In this document: positions 1 through 11,464 of the stretch, in pieces
Numbering within the stretch: the first letter of the stretch is position 1
Layout of the letters: every line of letters starts with the position of its first letter
DNA from: Tetraselmis striata
Lineage: Eukaryota > Chlorophyta > Chlorodendrophyceae > Chlorodendrales > Chlorodendraceae
DNA length: 64,000 nt
Direction: 5' to 3'
Assembly (NCBI GenBank): GCA_006384855.1
Contig: VCJN01000598.1
Span: 62,001 to 126,000 of the forward strand
Made by a program: the position numbers and the translations under genes
The notes under the pieces: generated by a model
The model's input: only the letters and a program-made list of their open reading frames with translations
The model's database searches: none
Told to the model about the DNA's origin: nothing

Positions 1-793
1 GGCGCCTGAACAGCATCGTCAGCATCTTCCGGCGGGTATATATATACAGCTCGGAAAATCCGACGCTAACACTCGTCGCTGACCGGCGCCTTTTCGGGGC
101 TGATACCCGCAGTATCCCGACACCGGAGATACACTCTATTCCATAGATATGCAGAGTTGTAGTGATGGTCGTAATGGCCATGGTCTGTGATGGCTTGTCA
201 GATGAGGAAGAGCTATGAGACTGACACGCAAGTCCGCGTGTCTTCGTGCAGCTGGTGCTGGAGTATCTTATTCAGGAGAGATCCGGCTGGGCGGTTCAGG
301 TGGCACTCGGACACCCCAAGGCTCGAATGATCTCAGCGAGTGATATGGCGCGCCAGGCTTGCTGACTTGGCCGTGACAGTGAGCTCTCGTGTGTGTGGTA
401 CGGGTGCCGTGTCACTTAATGTAGACTCTGTCTCACGGCAGTGGGGTACATAGTGTATAGTAAGTACATACAGCAGTGCATACTACATTGAATAGAGTGT
501 ATAGTAGGACATATTTCGCAACTTGATGACGCATATTTAAAAAGTATCTAGACACACCAGGGTTTCACGAGGAATGGATATGTGTTAGCGTGCAAAGCTA
601 TTACCGCCATGGCGTCACGATAGGTGTGCCGCCGCGGGCTATGGTCACCGTCCCGTAACTTGCTATCTTGTGGGCCGCCTTCCGAATCCCCAGGCCCTCT
701 GTCATTATTCGCTGCGGTGCCGACTACCAACAGATAGACACGCCGCCAACCCCTTTTGCTGATATGATGCGCGCAGGCAACGGGGCGCTCCGG

Positions 794-2157
794 CTACTGG
801 ACGGCCGAGCACTCCACCAGCTTGCAGCCCTGCTGCCGCAGAGCGCTGTCGATAGTCGCAATGGCCATCGTGGCGACCCCGTCAAGCGTACCGGCAGCAC
901 CTCCACCAGAGTCTGCACACAGTTGCAGCAACACGGGAATGGCAGCCCAGCAGTGGCCGGGCTCCGTGCCAGCGCGCGGCGAGCTTCTCAGTACGCTTCT
1001 CAACACTCATGCGTCATTAGAGAGCAAGGCAACCGATGGCCCATCGGCATGGCCGGCAGCAGCGCATGCAGTGCACAGAAGGGGCGCAGGCGCACCACCA
1101 CAGCGATTTTCGCTGTGAGCTTCGAAAACTTCAGCAGTGTTGCGATCGTAGTCTCGGCCGTCTCTGCGTGCCCATTGACCGTCACCGAAAGAGAGCAGCC
1201 GGCGCGCTCTCTGTCCCCTGCCAAATACCCTGCCAAAATCACCTTCCGTTACGAGGCGGACATGCTGACCGCTTGCTTAGCTGAGTGCCGACCTTGAGGT
1301 GTCCAGTTGGAACAGTTAATCGAAGGGGAGATGAAGGGGGGAAGGGATGGGGGGGGGGGGGGGGGGGGAGAGAGCACTACCTCCCCAAAGTCCGCGTGGA
1401 CTGTCAAGTGCTTCTTCCTCATCTCCATCAGGTTGTCCAGCTGCAGCCTGCTCCTCTTTCGCCGGGAGGCACAGCACAGCGCACAGCACAGCTTCACACC
1501 CATATATATCCCGGCCGCAGCGGTGGAACTGAGACGCTGGGAGTGCGGGCAGGTGAGGTCCTGCTGGGGGGGGGGGGGGGGGATGGTGGTGATGGCGATG
1601 AGAGCGGCTGAGGTAATTAATGGCGGTGACGGTGGTGGTAGTGATGAAAGGGTGACAGTGGACGCACCGAGGATCGCAGCAGCCACAAACGACTCGAGAT
1701 CATCATTGGGGCAAGCTCGTTATAGGGCACGCTCCATGGTATGCGGTTGTCTTCCAGCGACACAAAGTGGGTGTGCAAGGGGTTAACAGCTATGGCGGCC
1801 CCAGTCTACATGCATCCGCCAGGACAGTGCACAAGTATCAGCCATTGACCGCGGTGTTCAGCGATGTGGCGGACACCGTGGATGAGCACGGATTCCCCTG
1901 CGGAGATACCGGCGCCGAGCTGAGACGGCGCGAGCACCGGGCAATACATACGCCGCCTTCATGTTGTCCACCACTGCCCGCTCCGCCTCCCCGACTGCCA
2001 CATGCCCAACGTCCGGGATGCTGGCCGCACCCTGCTTCTTGACAAGGGCCACAAATAGCCTGGCTGGGGCGAAGAGCCGATACCGGACTACCGGTGTAGT
2101 CGCTGCTGCATTTATGTCACTACTCGCGCCGCCCCGCCGGATATACGACTCGACCAT
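794..2157 (-). other. Coding-like minus-strand segments, possible gene relic
   Basis: Two minus-strand open segments (2157-1858 and 1006-794) have an amphipathic, Ala/Leu/Val-rich composition like that of helical-repeat proteins; examples are IPVLLQL and ALRQQGCKLVE in the lower one and LFVALVKKQG in the upper one. I cannot join them with convincing donor and acceptor sites and recognise no family. They could be exons of an armadillo/HEAT-like gene, a decayed copy, or chance open frames in GC-rich DNA. Confidence 0.18.
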
Positions 2158-2402
2158 CAGCGTGCAGCAAGGATGAGCGATGCCTCAGTGCTTTCCGTGC
2201 ATTGTCTAGTGTGCACTCGCTACAGACGCTTTCCCTAACCAAAACCCAATCACATGAGCGCTGCCAACAAATCAGTGCGCGCAGCCGCGGCTGCCTCGCA
2301 ACAGCCACGTCGCGTCACAAGCAGCTACCAGTAGCCCCGTCGTATTATTCATTAATTGGTCGCTATAGAGCGCGCGGTAAATCAGATGATACACGCATAC
2401 CT

Positions 2403-2404
<2 letters not shown>

Positions 2405-2434
<30 letters not shown>
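2405..2434. repeat. (GA)n microsatellite
   Basis: Fifteen uninterrupted GA units, directly visible; no gene overlaps it. Confidence 0.95.
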
Positions 2435-2439
<5 letters not shown>

Positions 2440-3550
2440 CTGATGGTGATGTAGGTGGCTAAATATAAGGGCATCGGAGAGTCCCCGGTGGGGTATATCG
2501 CCATGGCCATGTCATGCATATAAGTGACATTATTGCATACATAATAATATCTCCATATCAAAGTACTGGTAGGTAGGTTGAATAGCAGGGGACAGTCGGG
2601 ACACAAGGGATGAGGAGATGAGAAAAGGAATGCTTTCAGTGAAAGCTGTCTCGGGATGTCTTGATGACAAACCTGGTGCTACTTGTGCTACTTGTAGCCC
2701 GACACCGGGCGCACTGGGCGGCCGGTGCGGTGGTACTCATAGGCTTATAGCGAACTCGCTATTGGTGATGAATGCCTAACACTGTACAAGACAAATCAAA
2801 GCAAAGGCTAATAGGCGTCACATCGCCTGGAAAGTGGGCCGGAGCGCCGTGATGGGATGACTTATTAGACATGAAGGAAGCAGGGGTAGGGTTTGGCTGC
2901 ATGGCATGCCTAGGGCAAGCAGACTTGCCAACAATAAGTACGGCCTGCTAAGTACTTTCAAAAAGTGCAATTTATCGATATTATATAATAATAATATCAA
3001 TATCTGTCTTTCGCGCTCTTATACATCATTCCACAAAACTTATGGTGCTGAGTGTGTTCCACAGCAGTGGCGGCCATCCCAATACCAGATCCGCCACTTG
3101 TTCAGCTACGGTATTTCAGCTACGGCATTAAGTCTTCGAGGCTTCTAGGGACAGGTCGAGGTCACCTGCTGCCCTTTATGGGGTCTCAGTTGCAATGGCA
3201 TTGTTTTGATGATTACTTATTACGCACCACTGTAGTTTTCTTTAGCTATTTTGAGACCTGCGCATGCTAGAGAGGGGGTCTGTTGTTGCCATGAAAGGCA
3301 CAGCGGGCAGTAAAGTACATGTGATGTCAACTGACGTGGTCGCCAACAGCATGCCAACTACATGCACATTCCTCTACCGGTACCAAGTTAACGGCGGAAT
3401 GATGTATGTATCCTAGTACATGGCAACAACAAACACTGTCAAATAGGCTGGGGAGTCAGGCCGAGTCCCCTGCCCGCTCATCCGTATAGAACTCCGTCAC
3501 GCGTGCCTTTAATGGTTTAACAGCATCGGGGATACTCATCACCGGCTGGC

Positions 3551-6173
3551 TCACTCGCGCTCTGCTTGACACAGATCGGCGATCTCCTGGCCGATGGCGT
3601 CCGCTGACATGACAGCCTTCCCTTGGCAGCTGGTCACGGCGATGACAGAACCACCGGCAAGGCTTGTGAGCTGCAGCTCGCCGTCGGCAGAGCAGGTGGT
3701 GACGCAGGGCTTGCTGAACATGGAGTGGAACTTGACGCCAGGCATGGCGTGGCGCAGGACCGCCTCCAGCCGCCCCGCAAGCGCAGCATCGCCGCCCGTG
3801 GCGTAGAAAGAGGCGAGCTCGCTGGGAACGTCATCGACGCCATCGAAAAAGTCGTTTGGCCCGCCTCCGATTTTCACAAACCAGCGGCCACCGTACTCGG
3901 GGTAGCAAATGGGAGGTAGGATATACACGCTCGCGGCCTCGGTGGCGCTGTGTCCTTCCGGCGCGCTGGCGGTGCCGGGCTGCACGAGGTACTTGAGCGT
4001 CGGCATGTTGGCAAGCGGCCCGAGCGCATCGGCCTCGGACACCTCCGCCATGAGGACTGTCCGCCGGGAGACACGGACGGCGGCCAAGGGCGGCGGGCAC
4101 TGGAGCCCCGATGCTGACAGCAGCGGCAGGGTGTAAGCGCCAGCGCACACCACCGCGATGTCTGCGTCGACCTCCTCCCCTCCAGCGGCTGCCGGCACCG
4201 CCACAACGCGACGCTGTGTGGCGCCGGCGGATGTCGAAAGCAGCCGCAGCTCGCCGACGGTAGCGTCCGCAACGACCCGCGCGCCGAGGGCCTCCGCGCG
4301 CGCGTTCTGCGCGGCGACCATGGCCATCGGGTCCACGTGCCCCGCAGCGGCGTCCAGCACGGCAAAGTCGTCGTCGTTGGTTGCGAGGAAGGGGAAGCGC
4401 GCCGCTAGCTCATCGCCCCAATGCTCCACCGGGACGACGCCTTGCGCGGCACGCTCTGCGAACGCCTTGTTGCCAACGACCAACGCGCCGCACTCGCTGT
4501 AGAACGGCAAGCCGGTGTCCTGCTCCAGCTGCCTGCGGAAGACAAGTCGAGGGGGGAGTTTAATAATGTGGTCTTCTGTCTGCAAAGGTATGGATTCGCG
4601 GACTATAAACGAGTGAATCAAGGGCAGAAGCTCCTCATGAAAATACGCATCAACCAAAGAGTCGTGGCCTTCATTGTCTTGCGTAGTTCATTGGATGCAT
4701 GTCCCGCTTGTGGTAGGTGGCACATGCACATACATATACACATACATATACATATACATATACATCTACATCTACATCTACATCTACATCTACATCTACA
4801 TCTACATCTACATCTACATCTACATCTACATCTACATCTACATCTACATCTACATCTACATCTACATCTACATCTACATCTACATCTACATCTACATCTA
4901 CATCTACATCTACATCTACATCTACATCTACATCTACATCTACATCTACATCTACATCTACATCTACATCTACATCTACATCTACATCTACATCTACATC
5001 TACATCTACATCTACATCTACATCTACATCTACATCTACATCTACATCTACATCCTCATCTACATCTACATCTACATCTACATCTACATCTACATCTACA
5101 TCTACATCTACATCTACATCTACATCTACATCTACATCTACATCTACATCTACATCTACATCTACATCTACATCTACATCTACATCTACATCTACATCTA
5201 CATCTACATCTACATCTACATCTACATCTACATATATTAATATTTATGTATGCACATATGTACATTTATGTACTATTTATCTATATTATGCCAGCTACCG
5301 CAACCGAGAGCTGATAACAGTCACCGCGCCTCCAAGTGGCAGCCCACCCCGTACCACCTATGCCGCGCCGCTAATAGTTAGAAGGCATACGCAATCCACA
5401 TCCCACATGCAGGTAATTATGTATGCACGGGCACTAAATGCAGGACGCATTAGCTTCCGGTATCAGATATTATCCAAGCCGAGTCTGATATGAAGGCCTG
5501 CGCAGCGAGACTTCTGAAGGCGTTAGATGTGATACAGTACCGGGCCAATGTTGTCCCTCCCAGGTCATGTTTGGACCGGCGAAGGCATGAGAATGTATTC
5601 ACCGAGGATGTGTTGGTGCATCTCCACATCGGAGGATTCAAAGGCTTAAAGGCATTTTGCCTAGCAATGCTGCACGGTATATCCTAGCTGGGTGGGCGGG
5701 AGCACAGCGGATGCTGAGGTGGCCCCACCTGAAGGCGGCCAGTGACTTGGCATTCCGGCTGGCCCACACCGCGTTGCCCTCCGCGTCAAGGGCTCGCGCG
5801 ATGCGGCCGCGGTCCTGCGAGGAGGAGGTCAGGCGGGTGGAGCCCAACACGGTGACGTCTGCGCCAGCCTCAGCTAAGTGGCGCCCTGCGGCGGAGCCCA
5901 GCTGGAAGGGGGTTGCAGCGTGCCATCTCAGTGCATGCCTCCAGGCTGACAGGCGTTCATTGCGGGGGACATGGGCAATGTGCGGGTGAAAGATGTTCCA
6001 TCTGAAAAAATGCGAACAGCCGCAGGTACTCGTAAGGCAGCACAGCCAAGGCGCCTTGGTGCCGGTAGGTGCGTGTAATGCGCGAGGCACCCGCCTGAGG
6101 TGCAGGGGGAAGCAGGCAGCAACGTGGCACGTACGGGCCCGTTGCCGATCACCACGACGCGCAGCGGCATCAT
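3551..6173 (-). CDS. FAD-dependent oxidoreductase (DAO/sarcosine oxidase-like), 3 exons
   Basis: Minus strand, exons 6173-6135, 5901-5729 and 4532-3551; joined they give 397 residues in one frame. Introns are GT-AG: the first (233 nt) is phase 0, the second (1,196 nt) phase 2. Exon 1 starts at ATG 6173 and encodes [13 protein letters not shown]; exon 2 continues [13 protein letters not shown], so the FAD-binding GxGxxG motif (GNGPLG) is split by intron 1. Further DAO-family marks are [27 protein letters not shown], the AGAYTLPLL strand near residue 205 and a C-terminal [15 protein letters not shown] helix. The family oxidises amines or amino acids with FAD; the substrate cannot be read. No transit peptide is obvious and the N-terminus starts directly in the Rossmann fold. 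The large second intron carries the hexanucleotide array, an oddity but not a break. I saw no TGTAA signal in the first 250 nt after the stop. Confidence 0.75.
4728..5235. repeat. Hexanucleotide array (TACATC)n in an intron
   Basis: About 78 copies of TACATC (4763-5232), preceded by a short (CATATA)n stretch from 4728. There is one clear interruption near 5050 (a CATCCTCATC variant); otherwise the units are essentially identical. It lies wholly inside intron 2 of the FAD oxidoreductase gene. The unit is a multiple of three, so all frames stay open across it; the resulting His-Leu, Tyr-Ile and Thr-Ser repeat frames are not genes. Confidence 0.97.
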
Positions 6174-8420
6174 CTCGGCGGCCTCCGGACGCCTTGCCCT
6201 CTGCACTACACGTGACAGCGGCGGCGGCGGGGCAGGGAGAGGAGTGAGCGGACTGTAAGAATGGGACTGAAAGTGAGTCTGCCGGACCCGCGTTCGCTTC
6301 GTCTGACAACTCGTGTTGTTTGTGGCCGGTCGCGGAGTGACGGCAAAGCAGTTCCGTACCTGAAACGAGGAGCAGGGAGCAGCGAGCGCCGATGGATGAT
6401 GGCGCGCGGCGCGCGGCCGGGATCGGGGCTGCTCCGCGCTGGTGTTATTGCTTACAGTCAGGATACCTGTACTACTGATGATATGGCGAGGGCGATTTCC
6501 TTATATCGTCTTTCGCAGCTAGCTCATGTATAAAGCTCTTGTCCGAGGAGCGAGCAGCAGTCGTGGCCTTCGTGGGGGTCGCCCGAAGGAGGAGCAGGGT
6601 AGGTGGAGCAGACGGTATTGTTACGGCGGCTCGTAACGATACTGGTGTGCCGCGGCGCGCGCTTGACGTACATTATTTTTCCTGCGCTGGGCGGCGCAGA
6701 ACCGCAGCATGCCAGCACCACTATGGCGGTTGTATCTAGCGACTATCATTAATCCATCTTGCACTGATGTCTCATGGCCATACTCTAATCATCAATGCCG
6801 ACTGGTGACCATACAATAGCAACTACCCGGAATGAATGGATATATAGCCTATAAATCGATACAGATCCTCGGCACTCACACGCACCCGTACGCGACTCGA
6901 GCGGCACTCTCCGTAGGGGCAGATATAATGAACGCGTCGTGCTAGGGGGGGATTAATTGCAGCCGCTGATGCTGTCGCATGAGTGCTGATGCGAACACGA
7001 GCCCGCCTGCCATCCCCAATCGACCTTACATCGAGGAGGACCGCAGTGATCGCTGCGCGCTCATCACGCGGGTTCCCACCTGGCGACAAGCTGGCAAAGC
7101 CTGCACCGCCTTCTCGGACGCAATAACTGCGATGCTTCACCTATGCCGTGATATCTGCATGCTGTGTGCGCCCATGACACGTACCTAGAGGAACATGGTT
7201 GCGGCCCAGGAATCACCAGCTTCAGCTTCAGGTGGCACCCCGACGTTCGGTGTGAAATGCTTACTGCAAGCGGCCGCAATATACGCATGCACAGTTGCCA
7301 CTGGGCCGCCGAAACATGATGCTTACATGCCGTATGTAATTCTCATGATACCGATACTACTCCGCATGTACAACCATACATGTGGAGTTCCGACCCTGGA
7401 AGTTGTCCGGTTGTACCTGAGCAATACTTGAGCAATGTCCGTCTAGCGCGTGGCAGGGAACCCGTCTACCCCTCCCTGGTGGGTACTTACGCGGCCGCCA
7501 GACTCGGTGCGACTCCGCCGTCATGCAGTTCCCACGGGCCCGCAAACAGCGCGAGCGCAGTGCTGACATGCTTGCACTGGTGCAGAGTGGTGGCCGATCT
7601 ATCTGACAGCGAGCGCCAGTGGACGGCGGCGGCATGGGCCTTTCCACACTCACGCATTCTTGCCATCAACCCCGCCCCCCCCGCCCCCCCCCCCCCGCCT
7701 TCGTTGGCGACCCCCGCATACGCAGAGGGTCGATGGCCGGTCTCTCCTGCCCGCCGCTGGCAGCTACGATGAGGCCGCGTCAACCACGAGCTGCTGCACC
7801 AGGCCGGACAGCTGCGTGTACCTGCGTGGCCATCCCGCACACACGGCGGGCGGCGTCAGTGGCGGCGGGGTCCGTGCGTAGCCGGATGGAGAGAATCCGA
7901 TCCGCGTCGCTGAACAGCAGCCTGTGAGGCCTGCATGGGGCTCCGAGCGTCTGAGGCCCAAGCACTGATCGCGGCTCATGGTAAGGGTGGGGGAATCAAA
8001 CGGAATATTATGCAGTCAGAGGAATAAAGTACAGCTGTGGATGTGGATTGAAAGGCCCCTCAGAGCCCCAGCCCAGCACCCTGGCACGTGGAAACCGACC
8101 CGCCTGAGACGCCCAGACCAAATACAAAGAGGCGCTACCTACAGCACAGGCTTGCCGACGGCAGTGATAGACAACCCGTATGCTAGTACCGGTACAGTAA
8201 TACAGGCAGCACTGGCGCCACCGCTGCTGACTGGCGGTCGCACAGGCGGGTCAATCCACAAAGAGCAGCTGTGCCAGGGCCCCCCCTCCCCCCTCCCACC
8301 TCCCCCCCCCTCCCCCCCGGCACACTATGCTGACCAGCCCGAGCCACCGCACCCCGCGGGCTTGGGTGGCAAACGCGTGTGCATGGGGATGTCTAGCGCC
8401 CTCGCCATCGAGGGGCATGA
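6174..8420. other. Intergenic stretch, no confident gene
   Basis: Lies upstream of the FAD oxidoreductase start and downstream of the ADP-ribosylglycohydrolase. I find no promoter motif I would defend. A minus-strand segment at 7965-7764 has repeat-protein-like composition (DADRILSIRLR, then LSGLVQQLVVDA in a shifted frame), suggesting a decayed coding piece, but no gene can be built from it. C runs occur near 7675-7695 and 8281-8320. Confidence 0.4.
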
Positions 8421-8668
8421 GAGGTGCTACGCAGCGAACCGGCGGCTGTTGGCGTTCTCCTGCTGCACTGTGCAGGCGCGGCGCCCACCGGCGGGTGGGC
8501 GTGTGGCAGGGCCGGGGGGAAGGTGGGAGGGGGGGCTGCGGTGGCTAGGGTTAATCAGCATAGTGTGCCGGGACTCCAGGGCGAGATGACACCTGAGGTG
8601 CTGTCCCCGGATACCCACGGGGCGCGGGGGCGGGGGGAGGGGGGGGGGGGGGGGGGCGGGGGGCTCAC

Positions 8669-10196
8669 CTTCGGACTTGAGAGCGCCAGCTCTCCGGAAT
8701 GGCGGCAGCGCCTCCCTGCGCCATCCGCACCGTCAGCGCCCTGAGGGGTGTCTTTTGAGAAGGGAGGGGTTCAAGGGGCCGGGAAGGGGGCGCACCTCAG
8801 CTCCAAACAGCGCGCCGAGCAGCGTGGCGCGCGAGCAGTTGTCGCCGCCGGCGAGGATGGTCCTGCGGACCGCCTCCTCGTAGCTCGTCGATGAGAGCGC
8901 ACCGTGCAGCATTGACTCAAAGCTGCCAGGTAGGTGGCAGGTCTGGCCGAACTTGCGGACCGCCGCTGCCGGGAGGGGACAGGGGGGGGCATGGGGGATG
9001 CTCAGGGGGACGGACCGCCGGGAAGGGGGCGCGAGGGGGCCTGCGGCCACAAGGCAAAGGTACAGGGGGCAGAGCCGGAGCAGCGGGGAGGGGGGGACTC
9101 ACCTGTGTGCTGCGAGTGGCGGCTGCGATGCGCGTTGCTCAGGAATCGCCGCCCGGAGTCGGAGAGGTGCCCTGCCTGGAGGCCCCACTCAATGGCGCCG
9201 GACACCGAGCCATGCTGGCCGCCCAGCAGAGGGGTTTGGGGGATGAGTGAGGGATAAGGAAAGGATCACAGACCTGGAGCCCCATATGCTTATGTCATAG
9301 TGCCTTGTGCACCAATCCCTTGGCAACCCCCCCCCTCTCCCCCCTCTCCCCCCCCCCCCCGCCCTCACCAGGATGACGTGCTCCAGCAGCTTGGCGGCAT
9401 CCACCGCAGTGGAGATGGACAACGGGTGGCTCTGGTGCGCGCGCACTGCCTCCTCCATCTTGGCCACCAGCAGCGGGGAGCCCGCGTAGCGCGCTGCCAC
9501 AACCGCGACCTGCCAGAGAGAGAGCACCGCTGTCAGGGTCTCAAAATGCCCCCCCCCCTCCCCAAGTGAGACAAGTCCGCCGTCTCCGCCGCCAACGCGG
9601 ATGCACTGGACAGCGCCGTCGCACCTTAACCAGCCCGTGCGCCTGGTCGTCCTGGGGCGCGCAGTCAGGGTAGGCGCACCCCCTGTCCACGGCCTGGACA
9701 AGCTTGGTGGACGCCGAGTTCAGGCGGCCCCCGTAGGCCTTGAAGCCTCGGTACAGAGCCTGCGCACGCGAAGCCCGTGTGAGCGCTCGCACGGAACATA
9801 TCGCCGCGGCAGCTGGGCCGCGCCGCTGCAAACGCGCCGACCCCACCTGCTGGATGGCCGCTCCGTCTACGCCCTTGCCCTCTACCACCGCCTGTAGCAA
9901 CAGCAGCTCCTCGTCGCCGTAGGGGCTCTGCTCCCCGCTCTCGTACTGCGATCGGGGGCGCGCCCTCAGTGCCGCACGTAAGCCTGGCAAGAGCCCTGGC
10001 ATTTTGGCCCGGCAACCCCCAGCTGCCAGGCTGGCATAACCGCAGGCGGGCACACCTTGTAGAAGGGGCACGCTGGGGGTTTATGGAACTCCGGCGGCCG
10101 GCCGTCGACCATCTTGGCCAGGCGTGTCGTGTCGTAGATCCTGCCAGCGAAACCGGCCCGCCATCAAGCCAGGAAGCGACAGGATCCAAAGGGGGG

Positions 10197-10230
<34 letters not shown>

Positions 10231-10625
10231 TGGAAGGCAAGCAAGCAGGCAAGGGAGCCCCACCAGTGGAGTCCCATTGCCGCGGCGTCCGCAGTGAAAG
10301 AGCCAAGCACCGCACCCGCCCTGCGGTCTGCCACATCGGGCAAGCGGCTGCGGTTGCGTGCGCCGCCCAGCGCGGGTTGCTCATCCGCAGGCGGCGCCAG
10401 GACCGGGACACGAGAGGCGACACGTCGCGACGCGGCTGGGCGCGAGCTGTAGGGCGCAGCGGCGCGCGACAGGGGCGAGCCCTCGGGTGGCGCCACTCGC
10501 TGCGCCAGCCAGCCGCACGCCAGGGTGAGAAGCGCCGCCACCGCGATGTCCCGGGCGCGAGACCTCAGGAAGCCGCGGAGCCCCTTGACGGGCGCCTTTC
10601 GAGTGTCCTCCGCGGCCGCGTCCAT
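8669..10625 (-). CDS. ADP-ribosylglycohydrolase family protein (8 exons resolved)
   Basis: Exons 10625-10264, 10140-10056, 9945-9847, 9759-9625, 9509-9369, 9214-9103, 8965-8796 and 8715-8669 join in frame with GT-AG introns (383 residues). Family marks: GSFTADAAAMGLHWIYDT spans exons 1-2 (the GS..aDa.gmplEw/W-IYD region); FYKYESGEQSPYGDEE spans exons 2-3; the C-terminal half has LPGSFESMLHGAL, SYEEAVRRTILAGGDN and CSRATLLGALFGAE, the metal-binding GGD(N/T) segment, then GGAAAIPESW. The family hydrolyses ADP-ribose conjugates or related substrates with Mg2+. A hydrophobic stretch (IAVAALLTLACGWLA, near residue 25) before the domain suggests a signal anchor or transit region. I chose ATG 10625; ATG 10700 is in frame and possible. 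The last exon is not settled: the donor after 8669 is clear (AAG/GTGAGC), but several acceptors near 8480-8500 fit. It is divergent from the MsrA-like gene. Confidence 0.8.
10199..10228. repeat. Poly-G run (poly-C in sense) in ADP-ribosylglycohydrolase intron 1
   Basis: Thirty uninterrupted Gs on the plus strand. In the sense orientation of the host gene it is a C run about 55 nt before the intron 1 acceptor. Similar runs recur in the other introns of this gene (8636-8656, 9349-9361). Confidence 0.9.
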
Positions 10626-11464
10626 TCCACCGCTGACCTGCTGCGCCGACTTCTTGGGGTTTGGTGTGGTGTGGGGGCCGCCTCCGGTGCCCCGCAACAT
10701 TCCCTGAGTCCCCCGGGCCTGCTCACACCCGTGGCATCCACTGACGTCAGCGGTGTAGGCTGCCGCGGTCCAGTCGGTGCGCTCGATCAACAGATCAGCA
10801 ACAGCAGCCACAGCCTGCTCATGCTACCCGAATTAGCTGGGCGGCCTCTTATTGGCTCCGCCTGCTCTCCGAGTTCAGGGCTTCTCTCAGCTGGCTGTCG
10901 GCGGTGGGCGAGAGGCGCCGCAGCGCGATGTGCAGTTGCAGCGACAGGCAGGCGGCCGGCAGCGCTGCTGCTATCGGAGGACCGGTGGAGGCCCCTCCCC
11001 ACGCCCGGCCCTCATCATCCGAGCAACGACCGCATCCCAAGGCACGAGCGCAATCCGTCTTTACTAGTGCTTACCAGCAGCGTCATCACGCTGCGTGCCC
11101 GTCGCGCCGCGCGCGGGCTTCGCGGCTCCGGCGCCCTGGCTCGCTTATTATCGAGTTCAATGCTACCGGTACTCAGGTACCTATATACCGTACTATGTAT
11201 TCTTAGTTAGCATGATGGATGATAGCGACTACTGATTCATGCTGGAGTTCTCTAATATTTGATCACGCCACCTCTGTGGGACTAACAGCAGTATTAGCGC
11301 CAAGGAATACCCATTCTAAAGTGAAGAACAGGGACGATTAGATGTTGTCAGCGCCCCGAGTGTGCCCATTGCAGAACACGCACTAACCAGGGGGCGCGCC
11401 TCTTACCGCCTGGCTGGCGCATCAGTCGCGGATTGTGTCTTCGAGCGTCTTGTCATCGGGGACG
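10626..11464. other. Divergent intergenic region
   Basis: Separates the minus-strand ADP-ribosylglycohydrolase from the plus-strand MsrA-like gene, so it should hold both promoters and 5' leaders. The part near 10626-11110 is GC-rich and may be leader or upstream exon of the minus gene; 11150-11360 is AT-richer. I see no TATA box I would call. Confidence 0.4.

Larger units (their letters stand above)
1..3550. other. Stretch without a confident gene
   Basis: No open frame here combines a recognisable domain with credible splice sites. It holds two G runs (about 1350-1368 and 1566-1582), a (GA)n tract, and short minus-strand coding-like segments listed separately. Composition shifts from GC-rich (700-2300) to more AT-rich (2300-3500), which suits intergenic DNA with gene relics. 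Confidence 0.5.

Noticed and set aside
668..1297. Plus-strand 209-codon frame
   Set aside because: Arg/Ala/Ser-rich frame typical of GC-rich noncoding DNA; no ATG of good context, no motif.
4421..5493. Very long frames of His-Leu, Tyr-Ile and Thr-Ser repeats
   Set aside because: They are translations of the TACATC hexamer array in an intron; any frame stays open there.
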